A DNA stretch of 64,000 bases from Paraburkholderia phenoliruptrix (GCF_902859825.1 NZ_CADIKB010000006.1:124001-188000); one strand, 5' to 3'; shown: positions 27,814 to 36,660, numbered from the stretch's first letter. Notes: generated from the sequence alone by a model not told the origin. A program made the numbers and translations.

Positions 27814-28389
27814 ATGGCAAAGCCGTTTCTTTCCACCCTCCGCCCGGGTCGCCGGGGCGACCGGCGAGGCGTCGATCCGCGCGCGACGGCGCGCATGCAT
27901 CCGTCGAGCGTGGCGATCGCCGTGGCTTTCGCGGCGAGCGCCCCGGCCCTCGCGCAGGCGAACTGTTTCGACGATGCCGCGGCCTATCAGCACGTCAATC
28001 CGCTCATTCTGCGCGCGATCGCCTGGCAGGAATCGCGCAACCAGCCGGGCGCGACGCATCTCAACGCGAACGGCTCGACCGATTACGGTGTCATGCAGAT
28101 CAACTCGATTCATCTCGGCGCGCTGTCGCGCTACGGCATTACGCGCGATGAACTGATGGCGCCGTGCAAGAACATCTACATCGCCGCGTGGCAGTTGCGT
28201 CGGCAGATCGTGAAGTACGGCAACACCTGGGCGGCGGTGGGTGCCTACCATTCGGCGACGCCCGTGTTGCGCGACCGCTACGCGCGGCAGATCGCAGCGA
28301 TCCTGCGCGCCTGGAACGTCCTGCCCGACGAGCGGAATACCGCGACGGGCATCGAGCGGGTGTCCGGTTCAAGGGATGCGCAACGCTGA
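27814..28389 (+). CDS. T3SS-associated lytic transglycosylase (Hpa2/IpgF-like)
   Basis: This 191-residue frame carries a secretion signal (MHPSSVAIAVAFAASAPALAQA, residues 28-49) and an SLT domain: catalytic Glu73 in IAWQESRN, then DYGVMQINSIH and a C-terminal VGAYHS. It is small like IpgF, IagB and Hpa2, which open peptidoglycan for type III apparatus assembly. The signal peptide would fit better with a start at the ATG at 27895; neither ATG has a strong ribosome binding site. An hrpII box with a perfect -10 lies directly upstream. Its 3' end overlaps the convergent esterase gene by 21 bases. Confidence 0.85.
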   Translation: MAKPFLSTLRPGRRGDRRGVDPRATARMHPSSVAIAVAFAASAPALAQANCFDDAAAYQHVNPLILRAIAWQESRNQPGATHLNANGSTDYGVMQINSIHLGALSRYGITRDELMAPCKNIYIAAWQLRRQIVKYGNTWAAVGAYHSATPVLRDRYARQIAAILRAWNVLPDERNTATGIERVSGSRDAQR

Positions 28390-29331
28390 ACGCAGCATGC
28401 GGGCGGCGTCGCGGTGCGCGAGCGCGGCTTCGGGAATCATGCCGCCCATCGAGAAGAAGCCGTGAATCATGCCCGGATAGAAGACGACGCTGGCCTCGTT
28501 GCCGAAGCTGCGCAGCTTGTCGACATAGCGGGCGTGCTCGTCCTGCAGTGGATCGTATTGTGCCGAGACAATCCACGCGGGCGCGAGCCGGCTCCAGTCG
28601 CGCGGCGCGTCGCGCTCGCCGTCGAGCGGCGCGAAGCGCCAGTCGCGGCGGTCGTCCGCGGTGGCGAGGTAATGCCGCTGGATCCAGCGGATGATGTCGA
28701 GCGACAGAAAATAGCCGTCGCCATAGCGGCGATGCGCTTCGGTGTCCATGGCCGCCGACAGCGCCGGATAGACGAGCAGTTGCAGCGCGAGGGCGATCCC
28801 GCTGTCGCGCGCGTTCACCGCACAGACGGCGGCGAGCGTCGCGCCCGAGCTTTCGCCGCCCACGGCGAGGCGGCTGCCGTCGATGGCCAGCGACGCCGCG
28901 TTGCGATGCAGCCAGTGGAGGGCGTCGAGTGCGTCGTCGACCGCATGCGGGAAGCGATATTCCGGGGCGAGCCGATAGCCCACCGAAACGACCGCGCAAC
29001 CGGCTTCATCGGCGAGCGTGCGGCATAGCGCGTCGGCGGTCGCGACGCTGCCGACCACATAGCCGCCCGAGTGAAAGAAGAGCAGCGCGGGTTGCGGGTC
29101 CGCCCAGCACGGCGGCGCGGGATAGTAGAGGCGCGCGTGCAAGTGGGCGTGGTCGCGCGTGTCGATCGTCAGGTCTTCGACGGCCGGGAGCGCACGCGGC
29201 GGCACATCGCCAAGCGGCGTGTAGTAGTCGAAGCGCTGCCGCGCGTGGTGCAGATCGATCGCATCGAGTGTCTGGGCGCCCGCGCCGGCGCGTCGCGCGA
29301 GAAACTGCTGCACGCTAGGGGCAAGCGACAT
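28369..29331 (-). CDS. HSL-family alpha/beta hydrolase (esterase)
   Basis: The ATG at 29331 gives 320 residues; it has a GGAGG ribosome binding site, and the predicted transcript start near 29355 leaves too little leader for the upstream ATG at 29349. Motifs of the hormone-sensitive-lipase family are present: oxyanion HSGG (87-90), nucleophile Ser161 in GESSG, Asp260 in SAQYDPLQDE and His290 in MIHGFF. No signal peptide is seen. Known relatives hydrolyse short-chain or aromatic esters. The hrpII box upstream puts it under type III control, so it may be an effector or a T3SS-linked metabolic enzyme. Confidence 0.85.
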   Translation of the reverse strand: MSLAPSVQQFLARRAGAGAQTLDAIDLHHARQRFDYYTPLGDVPPRALPAVEDLTIDTRDHAHLHARLYYPAPPCWADPQPALLFFHSGGYVVGSVATADALCRTLADEAGCAVVSVGYRLAPEYRFPHAVDDALDALHWLHRNAASLAIDGSRLAVGGESSGATLAAVCAVNARDSGIALALQLLVYPALSAAMDTEAHRRYGDGYFLSLDIIRWIQRHYLATADDRRDWRFAPLDGERDAPRDWSRLAPAWIVSAQYDPLQDEHARYVDKLRSFGNEASVVFYPGMIHGFFSMGGMIPEAALAHRDAARMLRSALRIP

Positions 29332-29399
29332 GGCGTCCTCCGATGGCATTGACTTCCGCTCCAGCGTAAAAATCGGTCCATGCAGGAAGCTTGCAGCGG

Positions 29400-29423
29400 C
29401 GAAGCGAGTGGCGGTGCTGCGAA
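29400..29423 (-). promoter_or_regulatory. hrpII/PIP box upstream of the esterase
   Basis: Read on the minus strand this is an exact TTCGC-N15-TTCGC element. The -10 candidate TACGCT at 29363-29368 begins 31 bases further on and has one mismatch to YANNRT. The esterase ATG at 29331 follows at a suitable leader length. Confidence 0.7.
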
Positions 29424-29556
29424 GAGCAGGCGTTGGGTGCAAGCGTTGGGCGCCGGCGTTGGATAGCCGCAGGCAACGGATCCCTGCACCCCCGGCCCCG
29501 GAGAGCACTCGACGAACGCCCGCGTTCGCGGCCAACAGCATGCTCATCGCGAAGCG

Positions 29557-30630
29557 TTATTGTCCGTTTGCATCGGCTGCGGGCGGCAACGCGCGCGGGC
29601 GGCGCGGGCCCGCGCCGTTGTCCTCGCTGACGACCTGCCATCCCGCCGGCGGCAAAGCCGGCCGGGGCGGCCGGGGCGGGCGCACAACGGGCTGCGCCCA
29701 ATTCGCAGGCTGCTGCGCCCATCCCGCGCCCGCCTGGGGTTGCGCAGGCGCGGCGGGATAACCGCCGGCTTGCGCGGCGAACGCCTGCCCCCATCCCGAT
29801 TGCGGTGATGGCGCATGCGGCGCTTGCCACGAATAAGGCTGCGCGTCCGAAGCCGGCGAGCCGTGCGGCGCCGCACTGGCTTGCCAACCGGGCGGCCCGG
29901 AGTAGGCCGGCCCATGAAACGGCGGCCGGCCGGGCATGCCGGAATAGGGCGCCTGCGGTCCGCCTCGCCACGGCTGGGCAAACGGGCCGGGCTGCTGCCC
30001 ATACTGCGCCCAACGGGAGGCGAACTGGCCCGCGCCGCGGCTGCCGCGAAACAGCAACATGCCCACGAGGCCCATTTCGGCAATCGAACTGAGGCCAAAC
30101 AGCGCGCTCATCGCACCGAACGACATACCGCCGCCCATCATGCCGAGCGATAGCACCGACGGTAACGCCATCAGGCCGGCCACCAGCGCCCAACGCTTCC
30201 CGGCGCCGTTGCCTTGCTGCTGGACGAAGCCTTGGGCGGGGCCTTGATAGTTCGGCGTGCCCGGCGGATGGGGTGGATGAGGTGGATGAGGTGGACGTGG
30301 CGGATAAGCCGCGTGCGGCTGGCCGGCCGCGGCGTAAGCCTGTGGTCCCGAGGCGCCCGCACGGGGCCCCCTGGCGGCGCCGGGTGTGCCCTGCCCAACA
30401 CCGCCGCCGCCCACGCCCCATCGCACGCGCTGCGCGCCGCCCGCAGCCGGACCGCTTGCGGCGCCCGGCAGGCCGTCGATCGTCGGGTTCGAGCCCGGCT
30501 GCGTCTGACCGCCGCCCCAGCGCTCTGCACCCGGCTGCGGGTTGGCGTCGTCCGGGCCCGGCGCGCCATATTGTCCATAGCCGATGCGAGGATCGCGAAA
30601 CGGCGAACTACCGCCAACCGGCGTCGACAT
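29557..30630 (-). CDS. Gly/Pro-rich protein with central membrane segments, hrpII-controlled
   Basis: This 357-residue protein starts at ATG 30630 after a perfect AGGAGG. The N-terminal 150 residues are Gly/Pro/Ala/Gln-rich with a PPH tandem repeat; residues of about 160-210 form two hydrophobic segments rich in Met and Gly ([35 protein letters not shown]), and the C-terminal half is again Pro/Gly/Trp-rich. It has no classical signal peptide. The exact hrpII box upstream and the position beside T3SS effector candidates suggest a type III-secreted, membrane-inserting protein such as a translocator or harpin analogue. No homologous family is recognised; function is inference. Confidence 0.7.
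   Translation of the reverse strand: MSTPVGGSSPFRDPRIGYGQYGAPGPDDANPQPGAERWGGGQTQPGSNPTIDGLPGAASGPAAGGAQRVRWGVGGGGVGQGTPGAARGPRAGASGPQAYAAAGQPHAAYPPRPPHPPHPPHPPGTPNYQGPAQGFVQQQGNGAGKRWALVAGLMALPSVLSLGMMGGGMSFGAMSALFGLSSIAEMGLVGMLLFRGSRGAGQFASRWAQYGQQPGPFAQPWRGGPQAPYSGMPGRPPFHGPAYSGPPGWQASAAPHGSPASDAQPYSWQAPHAPSPQSGWGQAFAAQAGGYPAAPAQPQAGAGWAQQPANWAQPVVRPPRPPRPALPPAGWQVVSEDNGAGPRRPRALPPAADANGQ
30271..30300 (-). repeat. 9-bp tandem repeat encoding PPH units
   Basis: The plus-strand unit GGTGGATGA occurs about three times in tandem and encodes the PPH repeats of the Gly/Pro-rich protein on the minus strand. It is coding, and could vary in copy number between strains. Confidence 0.6.
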
Positions 30631-30714
30631 GATTCCTCCTGTGCCGTGGAACGGCTCAATCTGCCTGTTTCCGCCGATTGTCGTCCGCCTGCGACCAAGC
30701 CGCGCCCGACGACG

Positions 30715-30738
30715 CGAACGCCCCGCCACCCGCACGAA
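30715..30738 (-). promoter_or_regulatory. hrpII/PIP box upstream of the Gly/Pro-rich gene
   Basis: Exact TTCGT-N15-TTCGC on the minus strand. GACAAT at 30677-30682, 32 bases downstream, differs from YANNRT at one position. The gene starts about 38 bases after the expected transcription start, with an ideal AGGAGG. Confidence 0.75.
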
Positions 30739-30751
30739 GCGGCAACCGAAC

Positions 30752-33700
30752 TCACCGGTCCAATGCTTCCAGCACACTGAACGGCACGCCCTCGGTGACG
30801 ATCTCGCGATCGCCGACGGCGCCCGTGCGCGTCGTCAGTTGCAGCACCACGTTCGGTCCAAAGCTGCGCGCGCTCGCATTGCGCTCCTTCACCTTCAGCT
30901 CGACGGCCATCCACGAAGCGGGGTCGTCGAGAATGCTCGCGTTGGCCGCCGCGATGCGCGCCTGAAGCCGTGGCTCGCCGCCCGCCTGTGCCAGTGCCGC
31001 CTCGTTGGCGTCGAGCCGCAAGGCGGCGTGCCGGCGCAACCGGTAGCGTTGCACGTAGGTCAGATTGGGCCGCTGGTTCCGCCGCACGTTGGCGAGGTGT
31101 TCGTCGATGCGCTCAGCCGCCTGCGCCTCGGCCGACGGTTCGTGGCGCGCCTCCGCCGCACCGGGCGCGCCCTCCGCATAAAGCGCCGTGCCCAGCGCCG
31201 CGTTGCGCTCGCGACGCGCGCGAGCCTCGGCGGCAAACAGCGCGACCAGTTCGCCGCGCGCGGCGTCCACGGCGCGTGTGTAGGTGCGGGCGTCCTGATA
31301 CTCGATGTCGAGAATCGAGCCTCGGTGATTGAGCCGGCCGTCCTCGCGCACCAGCAGCAGCTTCGCCAGGCGGTTGCGCTCGCGCAGCGCCATTGTCGCG
31401 GCCGGGGCGTCGATCGAAAAAAGGCCCACGGTGCGCCGGCCTTCGGCCTCGAGCGGATGAGAAAAGCCCGGCGCGATGCCGCCGCGCAACTGCCAATGGC
31501 TGCCCATGCCGACGCGGTGTTCCTCAACCTGCACGCGGCCGCTGCGCTCGCGCGCCTGCGCGCTCTGGCGCGAGCGCTGCCAGCCGCCGCCCGCCGAGGG
31601 CCCGGTCCGCACCGACAGCGGATGAGTGCGCTTGCCGCTTGCCGGATCGACCACTGTTTCGCCGCCGAAGCTCGCGACCTTCAGCGTCGCGTTGGCGTCG
31701 AGCGTGACGCCGCGTCGCCGGTTGAGCGTGTAGCCGTCGGTCCAGCTGACCGACACGTCGGGGTCGTCCCAGTAACGCGATGCGAGGCGGTTCCAGACAC
31801 CCGCGGGCCCGTCGCCGTGCGCTTCGCCCGACTCGTCGAACAGATGCTCGACGATGCCGGCCAGCTTCGCGCGCAGCGTCGCGTCGTCGTAGCCGCTGCC
31901 GTCGGGCAACGGCCGGCGCGCCACGCGCAGCGTCACGCCGCGCGGCTCGCTGAGCTCCTGGGCATGCAGTGTGGCGTTCGCGACGAGCCCCGCGCGCAGC
32001 GCCGTCAATGCCGTCGTCATGTCGTAGCCGACGAGCAGCCCCGCGCCGACGTGATGCATGCTCGATTTCGCCGTGCCGATGAAAAGCGTCGCGCCGTGCG
32101 TCGAGCGGCTGATGTCGACCACGGCCTCGCGGGTGCGCGACGCGCGCAGGTCGAGGCGCGGCGACACAGGCATGCCGTGTCCGCGCAACACGGTCTCCAT
32201 GGTGATGTTCAGGCCGCGCGTGCTGACGCCTTGCCTGCCGCCATCCGTGAGCCGCAGTCGCTGCCCGGATTGCAGGTTCGCCGCCACGTCGAGCAGCGTT
32301 TCGCGCACATCGTCGACTGTGTTGGCGGCGCGCGCATCCGGCTCGTGCCGCAGGGCCGCGCGCAGCTCGTTTACCGTGTGCCAGAACGGCGAGCCGTGAG
32401 GCACGCCCGCGACCTTGCCCCATACGGCGAGCCGCTCGACGGTGAACGGCCGCTTCGCAAGCGTGCGGAACGGTTTGCTCCGGGCGAGCTGCTGCGGCGT
32501 CATGGCGAGCCAGCTGGCGGTGGCCTCGCGCGCGCTCGCCCGTACCCGGCGCGGCACCTTGACGTGCACCGCCGATCCCGCAGCGTCGGCCCCGGCAGGC
32601 AGCGGCTGCGTCGCTTCCCTGCACAGCACGTGAGCGCGCTGCGCGATGGCCCGCAGGACGTCGTCGTCGAGACGGCCCGGTGGAAAGCCGCCGCGTTCGA
32701 GCCAGACACCGAGCGCCGCGAGTTCCGCAAGCGAGGCCTCCGGCCGCGCATGAGCGAGCGCCGCGCGCGGACTCATCGCCGGGCTTTGCATGAGGTGCGG
32801 CAAGGCCGCTTGCAGGTGCTTTCGCACCTTTGCCTGTTCCGCGGCGATCGTCTTGCGCGGCACGCCTTGCGTGCCGAGGCGCAGCGCCGACAGCGGCGAG
32901 CCGTGCCGGCCGCGGAACATGCGCGGCAGCAAGGTTTTCCAGCGCTTTTCGCCGACGCGCGGAATCGTGTTTGCGGCGAAGCGGGCGAGGCGTTGCCTTG
33001 TTTGCGACAGCTCGCTGTGTCGCCCGTCTTCTCCGAACGCCTGGCGCCACGCGAACAGCACGCCGTGTTGATCGGGCGTCAACGCGTCGCGTCCGTGCGC
33101 GAGCAAGGCCGATGCGGCGTCGAATGCGCGCGCGGCAAGCGGCGCGACGCTCGCGGCCTGGGAGGCCCGCGCGGGTGGGGCCGGGCTCTCCCCAAGCCGG
33201 TTGGCGCGCGCTGCGAGCGCGCCCGGTGCGGGATCGTCGGCATGAACCAGCTCGTCCGTGCCGAGCGGCTCGAGTGCGTTGGCGCTCGTCAGCAGCGCTT
33301 CGATGCTGAAGCGGTGCAGATCGTCGTCGTAGGGATTGAGCGTCGCTGTGCGCAATGCCGCGAGAATCGTGCGGCCCTCGCCGGAGCGTGCGAGCACACG
33401 CGCCGCGCGCCATGCGTCGCGCTCGGCGCTGCTCTGCGAACGGCGCAGATGTGCGGCGGCGAAGTCGAGCATGCCGATCCGCTCGATCATCACATGGGCC
33501 GATCCGCAATCGGCCGCGCCCGCCTGCGCGAGCGCGTCGGCAAGCAGCGCGCCGCGCAGCGTTGCCTGTAAGTCGTCGGAATCGGCGGGGGCGTTGTGAA
33601 GCGGCGCAGCAGCGCCGGTGTCTCCCGCGGTCGCACACAGTCGATGCAGACGGCCGGCGAGCGTCGCGGCGTCGTCTGCGTGCGCGGGGCCGGCGCTGAA

Positions 33701-34198
33701 TCGCTGTTGCACGTAGGCGGTGAGATCGGCGCGCGTCGTGAGGGTGTCCATGGGCAAGCACTGCGACGACGCGGTTGCTCCCGCTTCGGCTGTTGCGCGC
33801 GTGCCCGAAGGCGATTGCACCGCGTCGGGCACGAACTCGCGCGCGCGGCCGGCATAGGCGGCGCGCGCGGCCAGCAGTCCCGTATCCGCGAGCGGATTCG
33901 TGTCACGCAGTGCGTGTCGTGCGGTGTCGGCCGGCGGGAAGCGGCGATCGCCCGGCGCGTGATGCTCGGGTCCGGACGCGCTGCCATGCGTGCTGTGCTG
34001 GAACAGCGCGGTGCTCAGTTCGACGCGGCGCGCGCCGATCATCCGGGCCGGCCGCGCGAGCGAACCGCGAATCCAGCCAGGCAGGTGCCGCTGCGCCGGC
34101 TTCACGGAGGCGGTAGCTTCCTGCGCTTGCGCTGCGGCAGGCGCGTTTTCAATCAGACTGTCGGCAGACGATACATCGAGCGGGCGATAGCGGAACAT
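30752..34198 (-). CDS. Large AWR/RipA-like type III effector candidate 1
   Basis: This 1148-residue protein has no signal peptide and no enzyme motif I can recognise. It carries the Ala-Trp-Arg triad at residues 262-264 ([12 protein letters not shown]), matching the feature that names the Ralstonia AWR (RipA) effectors, which are of similar length (about 1000-1200). The N-terminal region is Ala/Ser-rich, the middle is helical, and the last 450 residues look beta-rich ([22 protein letters not shown]). A similar arrangement occurs in the second large gene at 57473-61060. An exact hrpII box lies 78 bases upstream. AWR proteins are known to be type III translocated and to alter plant responses; membership here is inferred. 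Confidence 0.65.
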   Translation of the reverse strand: MFRYRPLDVSSADSLIENAPAAAQAQEATASVKPAQRHLPGWIRGSLARPARMIGARRVELSTALFQHSTHGSASGPEHHAPGDRRFPPADTARHALRDTNPLADTGLLAARAAYAGRAREFVPDAVQSPSGTRATAEAGATASSQCLPMDTLTTRADLTAYVQQRFSAGPAHADDAATLAGRLHRLCATAGDTGAAAPLHNAPADSDDLQATLRGALLADALAQAGAADCGSAHVMIERIGMLDFAAAHLRRSQSSAERDAWRAARVLARSGEGRTILAALRTATLNPYDDDLHRFSIEALLTSANALEPLGTDELVHADDPAPGALAARANRLGESPAPPARASQAASVAPLAARAFDAASALLAHGRDALTPDQHGVLFAWRQAFGEDGRHSELSQTRQRLARFAANTIPRVGEKRWKTLLPRMFRGRHGSPLSALRLGTQGVPRKTIAAEQAKVRKHLQAALPHLMQSPAMSPRAALAHARPEASLAELAALGVWLERGGFPPGRLDDDVLRAIAQRAHVLCREATQPLPAGADAAGSAVHVKVPRRVRASAREATASWLAMTPQQLARSKPFRTLAKRPFTVERLAVWGKVAGVPHGSPFWHTVNELRAALRHEPDARAANTVDDVRETLLDVAANLQSGQRLRLTDGGRQGVSTRGLNITMETVLRGHGMPVSPRLDLRASRTREAVVDISRSTHGATLFIGTAKSSMHHVGAGLLVGYDMTTALTALRAGLVANATLHAQELSEPRGVTLRVARRPLPDGSGYDDATLRAKLAGIVEHLFDESGEAHGDGPAGVWNRLASRYWDDPDVSVSWTDGYTLNRRRGVTLDANATLKVASFGGETVVDPASGKRTHPLSVRTGPSAGGGWQRSRQSAQARERSGRVQVEEHRVGMGSHWQLRGGIAPGFSHPLEAEGRRTVGLFSIDAPAATMALRERNRLAKLLLVREDGRLNHRGSILDIEYQDARTYTRAVDAARGELVALFAAEARARRERNAALGTALYAEGAPGAAEARHEPSAEAQAAERIDEHLANVRRNQRPNLTYVQRYRLRRHAALRLDANEAALAQAGGEPRLQARIAAANASILDDPASWMAVELKVKERNASARSFGPNVVLQLTTRTGAVGDREIVTEGVPFSVLEALDR

Positions 34199-34276
34199 GT
34201 CGACGCGGCAGAAGGAGACCGCGTTGCACTATGTCCTCGCAATGTGACAGCCCAGTTTGTGCCGCGCCGCGCAATG

Positions 34277-34300
34277 CGAAGCGCGGCGTCGAATCACGAA
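34277..34300 (-). promoter_or_regulatory. hrpII/PIP box upstream of AWR-like gene 1
   Basis: Exact TTCGT-N15-TTCGC on the minus strand. CACATT at 34241-34246, 30 bases downstream, differs from YANNRT at one position. The element overlaps the last codons of the GNAT gene that is transcribed in the same direction. Confidence 0.7.
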
Positions 34301-34980
34301 GCGGCGATGTGCGGCTGCTGCGCATGCGTCGGCGTATTTGCCGTGTCGTCGGCGGCGCCGGCTTCGAGGCCCGCGTCCAGCGCCGCGTATTCGCTGAGCC
34401 AGCGTGTCGCGGGCGTCTCCTCGGGCGCCTGCAGCGGCCGCGTCATTGCATAGAGGTAGCTGTCGCCCGCCAGCAGGCCGAGATTGGGGCGGCATTCGTA
34501 ATGGGTCAGCTTTGCTTCGAGCGTAAAGCCGAGTTTTTCCATACTGCTGTGCGCATCGCCGTCCACGGCGCAATACGCGTAAATGCGCAGAATCGGCGGC
34601 TGGGCGAGCATCCACGCCAGCAGCTTGCGCAGCGCATGCAGGCCGGCGCGTCGGCGGCGCGCACCGCCGCACCGGCTGATCATCACGCCCACTTCGACGC
34701 GCGGCGGGTGCGGCAGCAGTTCGATCATGCCGGTAAGCCGGCCGCTCGCACGGTCCTCGAGCACCCAGCGGATCAACTCGCCGCTCCGCCAGCCTTGCGC
34801 GGAATCCTCGATGAAGGCAAGCGTCTCGTCGATCTGCGTGTGACGTCTGAAACTGAGGTGGCGTGTCGTGGCGACGTCGCCGAGCATTTCGTCGAAGAGC
34901 GCTTTAGCGTCGCGCGGCTCGGGCGGCCGCATCAGCAAATCGGCGGATTCGATCAGGGCGGGAAAGCGGAAGGGGGACAT
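34294..34980 (-). CDS. GNAT acetyltransferase, hrpII-controlled
   Basis: This 228-residue protein has an RimJ/RimL-like GNAT domain: LLMRPPEPRDAKALFDEM, then WVLEDRASGRLTGMIEL, RVEVGVMI, an arginine-rich acetyl-CoA loop region (GGARRRRAGLHALR) and a C-terminal MEKLGFTLEAKL. The start is ATG 34980 with a GGAGA ribosome binding site. About 40 C-terminal residues are an acidic/Ala-rich tail not typical of the family. An exact hrpII box lies 120 bases upstream, so it may be a type III-secreted acetyltransferase or a regulated housekeeping one. The substrate is unknown. Confidence 0.8.
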   Translation of the reverse strand: MSPFRFPALIESADLLMRPPEPRDAKALFDEMLGDVATTRHLSFRRHTQIDETLAFIEDSAQGWRSGELIRWVLEDRASGRLTGMIELLPHPPRVEVGVMISRCGGARRRRAGLHALRKLLAWMLAQPPILRIYAYCAVDGDAHSSMEKLGFTLEAKLTHYECRPNLGLLAGDSYLYAMTRPLQAPEETPATRWLSEYAALDAGLEAGAADDTANTPTHAQQPHIAAS

Positions 34981-35000
34981 CGGCGATCTCCACGCGGCGC

Positions 35001-35044
35001 TTGATGCGGATTTGATGCGGATTTGATGCGGATTTGATGCGGGT
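35001..35044. repeat. 11-bp tandem repeat in the GNAT gene leader
   Basis: The unit TTGATGCGGAT is repeated four times (starts at 35001, 35012, 35023, 35034; the last is imperfect). It lies between the hrpII promoter and the start of the GNAT gene, so it would be in the 5' leader. Copy-number change could alter the leader length. Confidence 0.85.
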
Positions 35045-35101
35045 TGGATCCGAGTTGAAGCCATTGTCGTTGCGAAGCTGCACCACAGATCGCAGAGCCT
35101 G

Positions 35102-35125
35102 CGAAGACGCGCGCGAGAATGCGAA
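35102..35125 (-). promoter_or_regulatory. hrpII/PIP box upstream of the GNAT gene
   Basis: Exact TTCGC-N15-TTCGC on the minus strand. GACAAT at 35063-35068, 33 bases downstream, has one mismatch to YANNRT and is identical to the -10 candidate of the Gly/Pro-rich gene. Leader to the GNAT ATG is about 75 bases. Confidence 0.7.
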
Positions 35126-35217
35126 AGTGCACAAGGGCAAGCGCGCAGGGCAAATCGCGGACCGGAACCCGCCAACGCAAACCCCAGCCGTGCGCCGACA
35201 CGTACCCCTCGCCGCGC

Positions 35218-35241
35218 TTCGCATCGCCTGCCGTCGTTTCG
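35218..35241 (+). promoter_or_regulatory. hrpII/PIP box upstream of the 157-aa gene
   Basis: Exact TTCGC-N15-TTCGC followed after 31 bases by TAAGGT (35273-35278), a perfect YANNRT. It points away from the minus-strand box at 35102-35125, so the intergenic region carries two divergent HrpB/HrpX-type promoters. Confidence 0.8.
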
Positions 35242-35332
35242 CACGACGGGAACCTGTCGCGCCGGCGCAGGCTAAGGTGCCCTCATGGCGGCACACGTCG
35301 GTTTGCCGCGCCGAACCTGGGAGACTCCAACC

Positions 35333-35806
35333 GTGAGCAGCAAAGCCATTGCCGCATTGCCGGCGGCGAGCGTCGGCGGCATAGAGCGCGTGCATGACGG
35401 CGCGACGCACGAGAAAACCGCCAGGGGCGCCGCGCTCGTGCCGACGCGCGTCAAGCTCGTCGGCGAACTCGCGCTGCTGCGCGATCTTGCTCCGCCGCAA
35501 GGGCCGGGCGGGCCGCCCGGAACCGCCAGGTTCAGCCTGTCGCGCAAGGGCGGCGATAATCTGCCGGTACTGCGCAAGCCGAGCGTCGTGGTGATCCAGC
35601 CGGGCGCGGCGCGCATGGGCGACGACGTCGCGTCTTCGTGGACCCGCACGCTGCCCGTTCGCCAGGTGCAAACGCAATTTTCCGAAGCGCCTTCGGTTGA
35701 AGAGAGCGCATTCGACGCAACCGCCGCGAGAGAAATGCTCGCCAACCTAGCGGTGCTGGCCGAATTCACCAAGCACGTCGGCGAGATCATTCACGGCGCA
35801 ACGTGA
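35333..35806 (+). CDS. Unknown 157-aa protein, hrpII-controlled
   Basis: The frame also contains an ATG at 35285, but the promoter above would start transcription about there, leaving no leader. A GTG at 35333 has a GGGAG ribosome binding site 9 bases upstream and was chosen. The protein is soluble with an unstructured N-terminal part rich in Gly/Pro/Arg (PPQGPGGPPGTARF) and a helical C-terminal part (REMLANLAVLAEFTKHVGEII). No signal peptide or family is recognised. It lies next to hpaB at the end of the T3SS core, on the opposite strand. A small secreted component, chaperone or effector is possible. Confidence 0.65.
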   Translation: MSSKAIAALPAASVGGIERVHDGATHEKTARGAALVPTRVKLVGELALLRDLAPPQGPGGPPGTARFSLSRKGGDNLPVLRKPSVVVIQPGAARMGDDVASSWTRTLPVRQVQTQFSEAPSVEESAFDATAAREMLANLAVLAEFTKHVGEIIHGAT

Positions 35807-35843
35807 TGACGCGGCGGCCGAGCGGCTGCGCGCCTGCTTCGCA

Positions 35844-36311
35844 TCACGCGCGCAGCCACGTGAACTCGCCCGCGACAATCCCCTCGAACATCTCATCCGT
35901 CGATTCGATAATGCTCTTGCGCCAATAGCGGCCATGCTCCGCGTAATGCGCGAGCAGATCGGCAAGGGCGGCGCCGTCGACGTCGTAGGTCATCGGCACG
36001 CGCAGCACGAGCACGATGCCTCCCGTATCCGTGTCGAGTCCGAGCTGGGCCTGGTCCTGCGCATAGATCAGCAAGTTGGCTTCCAGCATTAGCCGGAACA
36101 CGACCAGCGTGCGGCCGGCCGTCACCGTGCCGTAATGAAAATTGGCGTACAGCGCGTCGAGGTCGTTCTCGAAGTGTTCGAGCCGCACGTCGAAGCCTTC
36201 CACCTCGATGGAGCGCGTCTGCAAGACGTGCTCGGCATCCGCGAGACCGACTGTCGCGCACAGGTCGCGCACCAATGCCGCATAGCGCTCGGAACGATCG
36301 TTGGTGTCCAC
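35844..36311 (-). CDS. hpaB: HpaB-type general type III chaperone (CesT family)
   Basis: This 155-residue protein has the CesT/Tir-chaperone fold signature: an N-terminal helix (ERYAALVRDLCATVGL), beta strands with FRLMLEANLL, and LGLDTDTGGIVLVLRVPM. It is the last gene after the pilin-position gene in the minus-strand T3SS operon, where Xanthomonas has hpaB. HpaB binds effectors and brings them to the HrcN ATPase. The start is GTG 36311; no strong ribosome binding site is seen. Gene order and fold agree, so the call is firm. Confidence 0.82.
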   Translation of the reverse strand: MDTNDRSERYAALVRDLCATVGLADAEHVLQTRSIEVEGFDVRLEHFENDLDALYANFHYGTVTAGRTLVVFRLMLEANLLIYAQDQAQLGLDTDTGGIVLVLRVPMTYDVDGAALADLLAHYAEHGRYWRKSIIESTDEMFEGIVAGEFTWLRA

Positions 36312-36495
36312 GTGGAAGGCCCGCGCAACTCAGTCACATTCTGCCGACGACGCAAAGAGCCGGCACGCGGCGAACCGCGAGCCGGCCGTTGAAATACCGC
36401 GATTGCGGCAACCGGCGGCGCACAGCAAACCTTTGAGCCGGTCCATGCCGGCTCGCGCCGGCCTGGCCGTGCCCGTTCGCCGCGCGGTCGACGGT

Positions 36496-36660
36496 TCAGT
36501 GTCCAGTGCCGCCCTGGATCGTCTGACCCGCGGTTTTCATGGTGTTGGCCACCGCACCTGCCAGCGACATCTGCAGCGTGGCCTGAGCCGCGCCGATGGC
36601 AGCCGTGCTGCCTTGTGCCGCCATGCCGGTGATCGCACCCATTGCTGGACCGATAGACAT
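36496..36660 (-). CDS. 54-aa helical protein at the hrp pilin position
   Basis: This tiny ORF starts at ATG 36660 with an ideal AGGAGG and encodes 54 residues beginning MSIGPAMGAITGMAAQGS and ending QGGTGH. It is Ala/Gly/Met/Gln-rich with one long amphipathic or hydrophobic helix, as in Hrp pilin or needle subunits. Its place between hrpD6 and hpaB corresponds to hrpE (the pilin) in Xanthomonas, though it is shorter than HrpE or HrpY. A pilus or needle subunit is the best guess by position and composition, not by clear sequence similarity. Confidence 0.65.
   Translation of the reverse strand: MSIGPAMGAITGMAAQGSTAAIGAAQATLQMSLAGAVANTMKTAGQTIQGGTGH

Noticed and set aside
30241..30310. Possible CRISPR-like repeat
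   Set aside because: The 9-bp repeats are contiguous, in frame and encode PPH units; there are no spacers.
30584..33571. 995-residue open frame on the plus strand
   Set aside because: It is antisense to the AWR-like gene 1, Arg/Ala/His-rich, and shows no domain; it is a shadow of GC-rich coding sequence.
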